From: JBEKYD01 sp049509915
GTDB lineage: Bacteria; Acidobacteriota; Terriglobia; Bryobacterales; Bryobacteraceae
Reading direction: 5' to 3'
Length of the DNA stretch: 13,437 nt
Assembly: GCA_049509915.1 (NCBI GenBank)
Contig: JBEKZL010000213.1
Span: 1 to 13,437 of the forward strand
Part shown: positions 5,924 through 13,010 of the stretch, piece by piece
Numbering within the stretch: position 1 is the first letter of the stretch
How the letters are laid out: every line of letters begins with the position of its first letter
The notes under the pieces: generated by a model
The model's database searches: none
Told to the model about the DNA's origin: nothing
What the model saw: the letters and a program-made list of their open reading frames with translations, nothing else
Made by a program: the position numbers and the translations under genes

Positions 5924-8299
5924 CTACCGGCAAGTGCATAGGCGTTTTCCTGGGGTAGGCCCTGGGCCTGCGGATTTGACCTGAGGGAGCGGCTGCCGAT
6001 GATCGGGGCGCTTATCCCCGGCAGATCTCTGCTCCGAACCCTCGATCATGATCATTGCCGCCGGCGCCAGGCTCACCATTGCCGACAGCAGCGCGGTCTT
6101 CAGAAAACCGAATATCGGCACGAACCAGGCGCTGAACATGACCGCGCCCAGGCATGAACCCGCCAGGTCCAGCGCATAGAGCGCCCCGGCGCGCCGAGAG
6201 ACCGGACTTTCGCCGAAAAAGATCCGGCTGGCAACCGGAAACTGGTATCCGCCAAGCGTGCCGCTGGCTGCCGCCAGGGCTGGAAACGCAATCCGGCTGG
6301 CAGCCAGGCTGAGCGTGGCGTTGGCTTGCCCGATGGCTTCAAACAGCCCCAGCAGAACCAGCGGCGCCGCCGCGGCCAGCATTTGCGTGCTCGCCAGGGC
6401 GCGCATCCCGGCCCGCACCGTCCGCCGCAGCCCGAGCCGGCTCCCCAGCGCCATTCCCGCCATGAAGGCCGCAATTAACAGGGCGAGCTGCTGGTACACG
6501 TAGCCGTAGAGCGCCTGGAATCCTAGTAGCAGCAGCATCTCGAGCCCGATCATGGTGAACCCCATGGCAGCCGCCGAGAAGCCGGCCGCAAATTGAAGCC
6601 GGCTCCGCCGGCCGGCCAGGAAGCCCCCTCCCACGACCAGGGCCGCCAGCACTACCCCGAGCGCCGCCGCCGCTGCTGGAAAATCGATACTGGCCAGGGC
6701 GTGAAAAAAACGGCTGTAGCCAGTGTTGAACTGGCTGCTCCACAACGCCACGTCGAAGTAATAAGCGATGGGCGCAAAATCGCGGTTGAGGGGCGTGGAA
6801 TCGAGAGGTCGAATGTGCGCCTCCAATTCGGCCACGCGGTCCGGCGCCATTCGATACGGGATGAAAAACTCGCTCACATAGCTGGTCTCGAGATGGCGCG
6901 CGCGCAGCCGCGCCAACAGTTCGTCCGCGCCCGAAACCAGTACGCCCGCCTGCCGCGCCGCGAAGAAGTGGACCGTCTCGCCCGGAATGGCTGTGACTTC
7001 CGGAAATACCGCCCGCAGGCTCTTGTCGATGGAGCGCAGGAATTGGCTGAGCTCCGCGCCCATGTAGTTTTCCGACGATCTCAACTGGAAGGAAACAAGA
7101 CCCGTCTGGGTGAGCTTTCGCGCCGCTTCGCGGAAGAATTCCACCGTATAGAACCGGTTCAGTTGGGCGTTCTGCGGGTCCGGCAGATTGACGATTACGA
7201 CGTCGAAGGTGGACGAAGTGGTTCTCAGAAACAGCCGCCCGTCGGTGATGTGCACGCGCACGCGGGGATCCGTCCGCAGTGCCGACCACTGGTCGGGAAA
7301 GTAGTCTCGCGCGAGCTCCGGAATGGCGGGGTCGAGCTCCACGTAATCCACCCGTTCCAGGGTAGGGTGCCGCAGAGCCTGGGCGACGCTCCCGTCGAGT
7401 CCCCCGCCAATCAGCAGGAGACTCCGGGGCGACGGGTGCTCCAACAAGGCGTACTGAACGGCCTCCTCGGCGGCGGCCGCGTCGGGCACATTGAACAGAA
7501 CCACGCCGTTTTCGTAAACGCTCCAGCTTCCTTCCGTGCGGATTACGGCCAGGCTCCCGTAAACCGAGTTGCGCGTCGCCACCAGGTGCAGGCGGCGCCA
7601 GGAACCCGTCTGGGAGATCGCTTCCAGGTGTTGAGGCCAGCCGAAGAACCCGGCCATGGCGGCGATGCCGGCCACCCCGCCCATGGCCGCATAGCGCAGC
7701 GGCCGGGCCGAGAGGACAAGGCCGGATGCAGCCATCAGATTCAGCGCCGCCAGCACCCCGGCAATTTCAAGCGAGCTCAAATACCGGATCAGCACCAATC
7801 CCGTTAGCACGCCGCCCACCGACGCACCCACGGCTTCCCACAGGTAAACCGCACCGGTAATCTCGTCCGCGGATGTGCTGGCCGTAGTCGGGTAAAGCCT
7901 GCTGCCAACCGGGAACAGAGCGCCGGAAAGAAGCGCGAGTGCACCCAGTGTCGTAAACGAAGTCAGCAGCATGACGCCGGGCCCCAGTACCTCGCCCGGC
8001 ACCGTCTGCAGAAGGCTTTTTGCCGCGCGCACGGCCAGAATCGTGCAAGGCAGGATGGCGGCGATCGACACCTCAATCGCTGCCATCAGGTGGCCCGGTT
8101 TTCGCGCCCGCGCGGCCAGGCGCCCGCCCAGGCCGCTGCCCGCACCCGTCCAGAACAGCCAGCTTGCCAGCATCAGCCCGATGGAGATTTCATTGCCATA
8201 GAAAACCACCATCAACTCGCGCAAAAGCACGATCTGGGCCACGGCGGCCGTGACGCCAATCAAGGCAAAAACCGCCCGAACTCCGAATCCTGCCTTCAC
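5924..8299 (-). CDS. Membrane-embedded spermidine-synthase-like protein
   Basis: A 791-residue protein in three parts: a hydrophobic N-terminal block (about residues 8-220, roughly six to seven membrane segments), a soluble Rossmann-type domain (about 235-455) and a second hydrophobic block (about 540-752). The middle domain has the SAM-site glycine motif LLIGGGLDGSVAQAL (295-309), the acidic ribose-binding residue in YVELDP (319-324), TDGRLFLR (352-359) and FDVVIVNLPDPQNAQLNRFY. In true spermidine synthases the residue that activates the amine is an Asp in a D-S-x-D motif; here the site reads N-L-P-D-P, as in a family of fused membrane proteins whose substrate is not established. So polyamine synthesis should not be assumed. 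The start is GTG 8299, preceded by GGAGG at only one base spacing; a TTG at the LIGVTAA segment is a less likely alternative. The last 35 residues are polar and look like an unstructured tail. Confidence 0.85.
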   Translation of the reverse strand: MKAGFGVRAVFALIGVTAAVAQIVLLRELMVVFYGNEISIGLMLASWLFWTGAGSGLGGRLAARARKPGHLMAAIEVSIAAILPCTILAVRAAKSLLQTVPGEVLGPGVMLLTSFTTLGALALLSGALFPVGSRLYPTTASTSADEITGAVYLWEAVGASVGGVLTGLVLIRYLSSLEIAGVLAALNLMAASGLVLSARPLRYAAMGGVAGIAAMAGFFGWPQHLEAISQTGSWRRLHLVATRNSVYGSLAVIRTEGSWSVYENGVVLFNVPDAAAAEEAVQYALLEHPSPRSLLLIGGGLDGSVAQALRHPTLERVDYVELDPAIPELARDYFPDQWSALRTDPRVRVHITDGRLFLRTTSSTFDVVIVNLPDPQNAQLNRFYTVEFFREAARKLTQTGLVSFQLRSSENYMGAELSQFLRSIDKSLRAVFPEVTAIPGETVHFFAARQAGVLVSGADELLARLRARHLETSYVSEFFIPYRMAPDRVAELEAHIRPLDSTPLNRDFAPIAYYFDVALWSSQFNTGYSRFFHALASIDFPAAAAALGVVLAALVVGGGFLAGRRSRLQFAAGFSAAAMGFTMIGLEMLLLLGFQALYGYVYQQLALLIAAFMAGMALGSRLGLRRTVRAGMRALASTQMLAAAAPLVLLGLFEAIGQANATLSLAASRIAFPALAAASGTLGGYQFPVASRIFFGESPVSRRAGALYALDLAGSCLGAVMFSAWFVPIFGFLKTALLSAMVSLAPAAMIMIEGSEQRSAGDKRPDHRQPLPQVKSAGPGPTPGKRLCTCR

Positions 8300-8349
8300 A
8301 CCTCCAGAATTAGACGTAAACTGGTGCTGAAGTCAAAGGCACCCCAGCC
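8300..8349. promoter_or_regulatory. Short divergent intergenic region
   Basis: Only 50 bases separate the GTG of the membrane spermidine-synthase-like gene (minus) from the ATG of the DUF362 gene (plus). Any promoters must overlap each other or the coding regions, which suggests the two genes may be controlled together. I see no convincing -10/-35 pair. The minus-strand GGAGG at 8305-8301 serves the upstream gene; no Shine-Dalgarno sequence precedes the plus-strand ATG. Confidence 0.3.
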
Positions 8350-9333
8350 ATGCATCCCGACACCATACCGGAGGGACGGCGCGAAGCGATGGTCCGGCTC
8401 CTTCGTCTGGGTGGCGTGAGCGCCGCCGCGGCCGGGCTCGGCGTATGGCTGAATGGACGCGGCGGGCGCCCCGCGTCACCGGCCGCGCCCACCGTGCGCT
8501 CGAATTTTCAGGTTCCCGCCGACCCGGTTCTACCCGAAATGGTGGTCGTCCAGGGCGACGACCCCGCCCGCATCGCGCGGCGCGCGATCGAAGAGTTGGG
8601 CGGCATCCATCGTTTCATCTCGCCCGGCGACGTGGTGGTCATCAAGCCCAACGCCGCCTGGGACCGCACCGTCGAACAAGCCGCCAATACCAATCCGCTG
8701 GTGGTCGCCGAAATCGCCCGCCTCTGCCTGGAGGCCGGCGCCCGGCGGGCAATCGTGACGGACGTCAGCATCCACGACCCGCGGCGCTCGTTCGCCCGCA
8801 GCGGCATTGCCGCCGCCGCCCGCGCGGCCGGGGCCGAAGTGGTTCTCCCCGAAGATCGCCTCTTCCGCGAGGTCGATCTGCGCGGGCGGGTTCTCAACTC
8901 CTGGCCCGTGCTGGAACCCTTCCTGAGCGCGGACAAGATGATCAACGTCCCGATTGCCAAGCACCACAGCCTGACCGGCGCCAGCCTGGGCATGAAGAAC
9001 TGGTACGGCATCCTGGGCGGCCCGCGTCAGCGGCTCCATCAGCGCATTCACGAAAGCCTGGTCGACCTCGCCGATTTCGTCCGCCCCACCTTGACCATCG
9101 TCGATGCCTTTCGCGTGCTCTTGCGAAACGGCCCAAGCGGAGGGAATCCGGCCGACGTAGCTTTGAAACGGACCCTGATCGCCGGTACGGATCCGGTCGC
9201 GCTCGACGCCTATGCCGCTAAAGCCTTCTGGGACCTGGACTGGCATACCCTCGGATACTTGAAGCTGGCTAGTGAGCGACACTTGGGTACCCTGAGTTTT
9301 GAGACAGTTCGGACCCGCTTTGTCACGCCATAA
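8350..9333 (+). CDS. DUF362 family protein
   Basis: A 327-residue protein with a short N-terminal segment (RREAMVRLLRLGG followed by a hydrophobic stretch to about residue 34) that may be a signal or membrane anchor; the RR pair is not followed by a classical Tat motif. The body matches DUF362: VVVIKPNAAWDR (95-106), LEAGARRAIVTD (127-138), GIAAAARAAGAEVVL (152-166), INVPIAKHHSLTGASLGMKNWYGILGG (198-224), RPTLTIVDAFR (245-255) and GTDPVALDAYAAK (279-291). Many DUF362 proteins carry a ferredoxin domain; this one has only one Cys (126) and therefore no iron-sulfur cluster. The reaction is not known for the family as a whole. ATG 8350 is chosen because relatives keep the RREAxxRxLRLGG start; an internal ATG at 8389 is possible. 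It is divergent from the spermidine-synthase-like gene and 63 bases upstream of the PEBP gene on the same strand. Confidence 0.85.
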   Translation: MHPDTIPEGRREAMVRLLRLGGVSAAAAGLGVWLNGRGGRPASPAAPTVRSNFQVPADPVLPEMVVVQGDDPARIARRAIEELGGIHRFISPGDVVVIKPNAAWDRTVEQAANTNPLVVAEIARLCLEAGARRAIVTDVSIHDPRRSFARSGIAAAARAAGAEVVLPEDRLFREVDLRGRVLNSWPVLEPFLSADKMINVPIAKHHSLTGASLGMKNWYGILGGPRQRLHQRIHESLVDLADFVRPTLTIVDAFRVLLRNGPSGGNPADVALKRTLIAGTDPVALDAYAAKAFWDLDWHTLGYLKLASERHLGTLSFETVRTRFVTP

Positions 9334-9396
9334 CCAATTGGGCTTGTCACCCGCGGCGTGTCCGGCCGCGCGATAATCTGGCTCAGGGAGCATCGT

Positions 9397-9852
9397 ATGA
9401 CTTTTCAGATTCTGTCGCATTCATTTGCGGAAGGTGGATGGATTCCGGAATTGCATTCGTGCAAGGGCGCCAACCTTTCACCGTCGCTCGAGTGGAGCGG
9501 TGCGCCAAAGGACGTGCGCAGCTTCTCGCTCGTAGTGGAAGACCCGGACGCGCCCTCGGGGACGTTCTGTCACTGGCTCGTCTACGACATTCCCGCGGAC
9601 GTGCACAACCTGGCACAGGGCGTCAAACCCGGCTCGACGGGGGTGAGCGGGGTCAACGATTTCGGCCGGATGGGTTATGGCGGCCCATGTCCGCCCCCGG
9701 GAAAGGCGCACCGCTATTATTTCCGGCTGTATGCGCTCGACGTCCATACTCTCGGTCTGCACCCGGGAGTGGACCGCCAGGAATTGTTACAGGCCCTCAA
9801 GGGCCACATCATGGCGGAGACGCAGTGCATGGGCCGGTTCCAACGCCACTGA
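9397..9852 (+). CDS. YbhB/YbcL family (PEBP-like, Raf kinase inhibitor-like) protein
   Basis: A 151-residue protein, the normal length for bacterial PEBP-fold proteins. The start is ATG 9397, with AGGGAG six bases upstream; an in-frame start at 9358 is rejected because the added residues do not match the family. Conserved ligand-pocket motifs are present: CKGANLSPSLEWSG (22-35), VVEDPDAPSGTFCHWLVYDIP (46-66) with the D-P-D-x-P and H59, and GYGGPCPPPGKAHRYYFRLYALD (93-115) with H105. The protein has no signal peptide, so it should be cytoplasmic. The family binds anionic groups such as phosphate in the PEBP pocket; a specific bacterial role is not established. It could be co-transcribed with the DUF362 gene across the 63-base gap. 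Confidence 0.93.
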   Translation: MTFQILSHSFAEGGWIPELHSCKGANLSPSLEWSGAPKDVRSFSLVVEDPDAPSGTFCHWLVYDIPADVHNLAQGVKPGSTGVSGVNDFGRMGYGGPCPPPGKAHRYYFRLYALDVHTLGLHPGVDRQELLQALKGHIMAETQCMGRFQRH

Positions 9853-9933
9853 GACCAGAGCCGTGGGCTTGAGTCACCCGCTGAAGGACTGTCCGGCGGG
9901 AATAACCGCTCCAATGTTGGCAACTACTCCCTT
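9853..9933. terminator. Convergent intergenic region, weak hairpin
   Basis: The PEBP gene (plus) and the HupE-like gene (minus) converge over 81 bases. A CCCGC/GCGGG pair (9877-9881 and 9896-9900) could form a stem with a 14-base loop. Neither strand has the T tract expected of an intrinsic terminator, so this is only a candidate. Confidence 0.2.
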
Positions 9934-11307
9934 TCACGGCCGCGGCTCCGACTCGGGGCATGACGCTCCGCGCGCGCGGGCACTCAGCTCCCGGAGTTTC
10001 GAGACGATATGGCCAGTCGCCGAAAGAGTGGAAACCAGCCAGACGGCCCCCGCCAGCAGCACCATCGCCATCAGCCAGCGCAACGCAACCGCCAACATCG
10101 CCGCACTCCACACCGGCCACTCGAAGGGATATTGGCGCAGCCTGCCGGCGCGGTCGGCCATCCAGTGCCACCCGGTATGGGCCACCAGCGCCGAAAGCAC
10201 GATGGTGCCCATCCGTTCCGCCACGGCGTAGCGGAAGAACGCCTCCAGCAGCCGGATCAGCGGCAGCAGCACCAGAAGCTGCCCCAGCTCGACTCCTATA
10301 TTGAAAGACAGCAGCGACGCCAGCAGGTGCGCGCCGGCGAATTGCATGGCCCGCCGCAGAGCGAACGAAAAACCAAAGCCGTGAACCAGCCCGAACCCGA
10401 AAGCCACCATCCAGCGCCGCCGCGGCGCCTTGCCTTCCTTCACGATGTTTTCCAGCGCCATATATACGATAGAAACCGCGATCAGCGTTTCGATGAGCGG
10501 TGGAAACCATAAAGCGTCCGGGCCCAGGTTGTAAGCCGACGCGATGAGCGTGATCGAATGCGCCACGGTGAATGCCGTCACCACGGGAATGAGCGCGCGC
10601 AGCCGCCGGAGAGGGATCACCAGGCAGAATAGGAACAGCAGGTGGTCGGTGCCGTCCAGGATGTGAAAGAAGCCCAGTTCGACGAACCGCAGTGCCGCCT
10701 GCTGCCAGCGCGGATCGAGACGCACCAGACCCGGATCGCCCTCGAACTGGAAGGCGCGAATCACGCCGGAGGGCGGCAGAAACCGCAGCGCGGTCTCGAC
10801 GCGCAGGCCCAGGTGAGACACGCGCGGGTGGATCGAAAACTCCGACCGCCCGGACCGAATCGGATACTCGAACAGCACGTCGAGCATGGCCTGGTTCCAC
10901 ACGACGTCGAGCGAATCCGGCAGGCGGGCGCCGGTAACGTGCGCCAGCGCCTCGTCATAGGATGCGAACGACCGGTCGGATTCGAGAGACACGCGCGCGG
11001 CCACCAGGCGGGGCGGCGGCAAGCGGCGATCGCCTTCGAAGATTTCGAGCGGATCGGCGAGCCACACCGCGGCTCCGTCGCCGAGCGAGTCGTCTACTCG
11101 CGCCAGATCCAGATAGCCCGGACCTCGCAGCGGAAATTCGACGTCGCGCATGGCCTTGAGCGGCGCCCGAACCAGCACGCGCAGCCGCGTGCCCTCGGGT
11201 TTGAAGAACACCTGCAGCGTCACGTCGCTAGGAATGTCGTGAGCCGCCGCCAATTGCGGCAGCGCCAGCAGCAGCACGGCCGGAGGCAAAATTGATTTGC
11301 GAGGCAT
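9934..11307 (-). CDS. HupE/UreJ-2 family membrane protein with periplasmic N-terminal domain
   Basis: A 457-residue protein: signal peptide (1-22, ending LAAA before HD), an extracytoplasmic beta-rich domain of about 170 residues, then a membrane domain of about six to seven helices. The membrane part has the family's polar signatures inside helices: FFHILDGTDHLLFL (213-226), TAFTVAHSITL (244-254), ETLIAVSIVYMALENI (273-288), FGFGLVHGFGFS (303-314), FNIGVELGQ (335-343), and His377/His381. These histidines and acids resemble metal-transport sites in the HupE/UreJ (nickel) and related families. There is no hydrogenase or urease gene nearby, so transport of nickel is possible but not shown; the group is widespread outside hydrogenase clusters. 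Start ATG 11307 is preceded by a GAGGGGGG tract at very short spacing. It is divergent from the NHL-propeller gene. Confidence 0.83.
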   Translation of the reverse strand: MPRKSILPPAVLLLALPQLAAAHDIPSDVTLQVFFKPEGTRLRVLVRAPLKAMRDVEFPLRGPGYLDLARVDDSLGDGAAVWLADPLEIFEGDRRLPPPRLVAARVSLESDRSFASYDEALAHVTGARLPDSLDVVWNQAMLDVLFEYPIRSGRSEFSIHPRVSHLGLRVETALRFLPPSGVIRAFQFEGDPGLVRLDPRWQQAALRFVELGFFHILDGTDHLLFLFCLVIPLRRLRALIPVVTAFTVAHSITLIASAYNLGPDALWFPPLIETLIAVSIVYMALENIVKEGKAPRRRWMVAFGFGLVHGFGFSFALRRAMQFAGAHLLASLLSFNIGVELGQLLVLLPLIRLLEAFFRYAVAERMGTIVLSALVAHTGWHWMADRAGRLRQYPFEWPVWSAAMLAVALRWLMAMVLLAGAVWLVSTLSATGHIVSKLRELSARARGASCPESEPRP

Positions 11308-11367
11308 GGCCCCCCTCGGACCTGAATCGTGTATAGTAGCTTACATTAAAATGCACGGAGGTTTGGC
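11308..11367. promoter_or_regulatory. Divergent intergenic region between HupE-like and NHL genes
   Basis: Sixty bases hold control signals for both genes. On the plus strand TATAGT (11332-11337) is a possible -10 without a good -35. On the minus strand the overlapping TATACA (11335-11330) is an equally possible -10. The plus-strand GGAGG at 11357-11361, six bases from ATG 11368, is a strong ribosome binding site. Overlapping -10 elements would make the two genes compete for polymerase. Confidence 0.3.
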
Positions 11368-12546
11368 ATGCGGCGTAAGGTATCGATTGGCGTAAGTTGG
11401 GTCGCGCTTCTGGCGGCTCTCGCAACCGGATCGGCAGTGCTCACCCGGATGGCCCGAGTGGAGGCGGCGGGCGTCCAGGCGCCCAGGTTTGAAGTCGACC
11501 CCTTGTGGCCTAAGCCGCTGCCCAATCACTGGCTGATGGGGATGACTATCGGCGTCGCCGTGGACGCCAACGATCACGTCTGGGTCATCCATCGGGGCGC
11601 ATCGCTCGAACCGAAGGAAGTGTATGCCACCGCCAACCCTCCCGCGGCGGAGTGTTGCGCGCCCGCCCCGCCGGTGCTCGAGTTCGACCAGGCGGGCAAC
11701 CTGCTCCGTCACTGGGGCGGTCCCGGCAATGGCTACGACTGGCCGGATTCCAACCACGGCATCACCATCGATTACAAAGGCAATGTCTGGATCGGCGGAA
11801 ACGGGGCCGGGAACAACCAGGTGCTGAAATTCACGCAGGATGGAAACTTCCTGATGCAGATCGGCCACCCCAAGTCGAGCCAGGGCAGCAACGACATCCG
11901 GAACCTCAATCGCCCGGCCAAGACCTTTGTCGACCCGCTCACCAACGAGCTGTACGTGGCCGATGGCTATGGCAATCGCCGCGTGATCGTGTACGACGCC
12001 GAAACCGGCCAATACAAGCGGCACTGGGGCGCCTACGGCCACCAGCCCGACGATACCAACCTGGGACCCTACGATCCCGATGCGCCGCCGGCCCAGCAGT
12101 TCCGTAACCCGGTGCACTGCGCCGAACTCTCGCACGATGGCCTTTTGTACGTCTGCGACCGCACCAACGACCGCATTCAGGTATTCAAGAAGGACGGCAC
12201 TTTCGTGAAGGAAGCCTTCATCGCCAAGAACACGCGCGGCGACGGATCGGTGTTCGACATCGCCTTCTCCAAGGATCCCGAGCAGAAGTACATCTACCTG
12301 GCGGATGGGTCGAACCAGAAGGTCTACGTGATTCTGCGCGACACGCTGGAGATCCTGACCAGCTTCGGCGACGGGGGGCGCCAGCCGGGCGAATTCTACG
12401 CCGTGCACAGCATTGCCACCGATTCCAAAGGCAATATCTACACCACGGAAACCTACCGCGGCCAGCGCGTGCAGAAGTTCGTTTATATGGGGCTGGCCGC
12501 GGTGACTAAGAAAGACCAGGGCGTGGTGTGGCCCACCCGAAAGTGA
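11368..12546 (+). CDS. Exported NHL-repeat beta-propeller, amidating-lyase-like
   Basis: A 392-residue protein with a likely signal peptide (1-34: MRRK, hydrophobic core SWVALLAALATGSAVL, then a small-residue site near VEAAG). The mature part is built from propeller repeats of about 45-55 residues, each with a G-I/V-A/T-V/I-D-x-x-G/D-x-V-W/Y pattern: GVAVDANDHVWVI (62-74), GITIDYKGNVWIGG (131-144), TFVDPLTNELYVADGYGNRRVIVYD (186-210), AELSHDGLLYVCDRTNDRIQVF (252-273), DIAFSKDPEQKYIYLADGSNQKVYV (297-321) and SIATDSKGNIYTTETYRGQRVQKF (348-371). Six blades fit the NHL/peptidyl-alpha-hydroxyglycine lyase fold, and bacterial homologues are often named after that enzyme. His130, His250 and His347 begin three of the blades and could be metal ligands as in the lyase, but the substrate is unknown. 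Start ATG 11368 has GGAGG six bases upstream. Cys96-Cys97 and Cys251/Cys263 could form disulfides outside the cytoplasm. Confidence 0.85.
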   Translation: MRRKVSIGVSWVALLAALATGSAVLTRMARVEAAGVQAPRFEVDPLWPKPLPNHWLMGMTIGVAVDANDHVWVIHRGASLEPKEVYATANPPAAECCAPAPPVLEFDQAGNLLRHWGGPGNGYDWPDSNHGITIDYKGNVWIGGNGAGNNQVLKFTQDGNFLMQIGHPKSSQGSNDIRNLNRPAKTFVDPLTNELYVADGYGNRRVIVYDAETGQYKRHWGAYGHQPDDTNLGPYDPDAPPAQQFRNPVHCAELSHDGLLYVCDRTNDRIQVFKKDGTFVKEAFIAKNTRGDGSVFDIAFSKDPEQKYIYLADGSNQKVYVILRDTLEILTSFGDGGRQPGEFYAVHSIATDSKGNIYTTETYRGQRVQKFVYMGLAAVTKKDQGVVWPTRK

Positions 12547-12552
12547 CCCGGT

Positions 12553-12814
12553 TCAGGCGACGCCGGCTTTGCGCATCACTGCGAGCCCGGTATCGAGCCC
12601 CAGCCGTCACGTCCGCGCCCACGTATCCCGTCTTGGCCGCCAGGCGCGCGAATTCCGGCCAGCCGACCTTTCCTCCGGTCAGAGAGCCGTTCAGCGACAA
12701 GTACATGCGAGTCTTGGCTCCCCGCGCGCGCTCTCTCAGGGCGAGCGCCGCACCCAGGACAAGCGAGGACCGGATCAGATCGCGCCTGCCAACCTGCTCA
12801 TGCCGGAATACCAT
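12553..12814 (-). pseudogene. Sugar phosphate isomerase/epimerase-like (TIM barrel), truncated and frameshifted
   Basis: The start is clear: ATG 12814 has AGGAGG five bases upstream. It reads MVFRHEQVGRRDLIRSSLVLG, a twin-arginine type signal, then MYLSLNGSLTGGKVGWPEFARLAAKTGYVGADVT, which looks like the first beta-strand and helix of exported xylose-isomerase-like TIM-barrel proteins of Acidobacteria. After ADVTAG the frame becomes arginine-rich nonsense. Removing one base from the GGGG tract at about 12600-12603 restores a plausible continuation, LDTGLAVMRKAGVA, which then stops at TGA (12555-12553). Full-length relatives have around 300 residues, so at least two thirds of the gene is missing. 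The remnant ends only 6 bases from the stop of the convergent NHL gene, so a deletion probably joined the two. It cannot make an active enzyme. Confidence 0.66.
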
Positions 12815-12855
12815 TTGAGCCTCCTTGCGCAGTGTACAACTTCCGGGCGGAAACC

Positions 12856-12922
12856 GCTCCCTCGCAGTCGCGGCTCGGTTAAGGCACGCGAGAGTCTTTC
12901 CGAGCCGCGACCGCCAGGGAGT
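12856..12922. repeat. Large imperfect palindrome (REP-like)
   Basis: The 23-base arms at 12856-12878 and 12900-12922 are reverse complements at 20 of 23 positions, with the inner 12 bases (GTCGCGGCTCGG) perfect; the loop is 21 bases. This structure resembles the dispersed palindromic elements of Solibacter-type genomes as I remember them, but copy number cannot be judged from one window. It lies upstream of the truncated isomerase and before the intron fragment. Confidence 0.7.
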
Positions 12923-12966
12923 GCCATGTGGGCCTTCGGCCAACCAAAAGGGATGAGCACGCGGTT

Positions 12967-13000
12967 CCCACTTTGGTGGGGCAGGTGGTTCCGCCTGCCC
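12967..13000. repeat. Two adjacent GC-rich hairpins
   Basis: CCCAC/GTGGG (12967-12971 and 12976-12980, 4-base loop) is followed directly by GGGCAGGTGG/CCGCCTGCCC (12979-12988 and 12991-13000), a 10-bp stem with one G-T pair. The two overlap by two bases, so only one can form fully. They sit between the large palindrome and the group II intron-like fragment and probably belong to a dispersed repeat. Confidence 0.5.
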
Positions 13001-13010
13001 GCCGGTTGGT

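Noticed and set aside
6339..7807. Long frames on both strands inside the spermidine-synthase-like gene
   Set aside because: They are frame shadows caused by high GC; the 791-codon frame carries membrane and SAM-site motifs.
8530..9420. Minus-strand frame of 296 codons opposite the DUF362 gene
   Set aside because: The plus-strand protein matches DUF362 motifs throughout; the antisense frame has no family resemblance.
9877..9900. Intrinsic terminator between the PEBP and HupE-like genes
   Set aside because: Short stem with a 14-base loop and no T tract on either strand; kept only as a weak candidate within the intergenic entry.
11341..12408. Minus-strand frame of 355 codons opposite the NHL gene
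   Set aside because: The plus strand has a signal peptide, a strong ribosome binding site and propeller repeats; the antisense frame mirrors its repeat periodicity.
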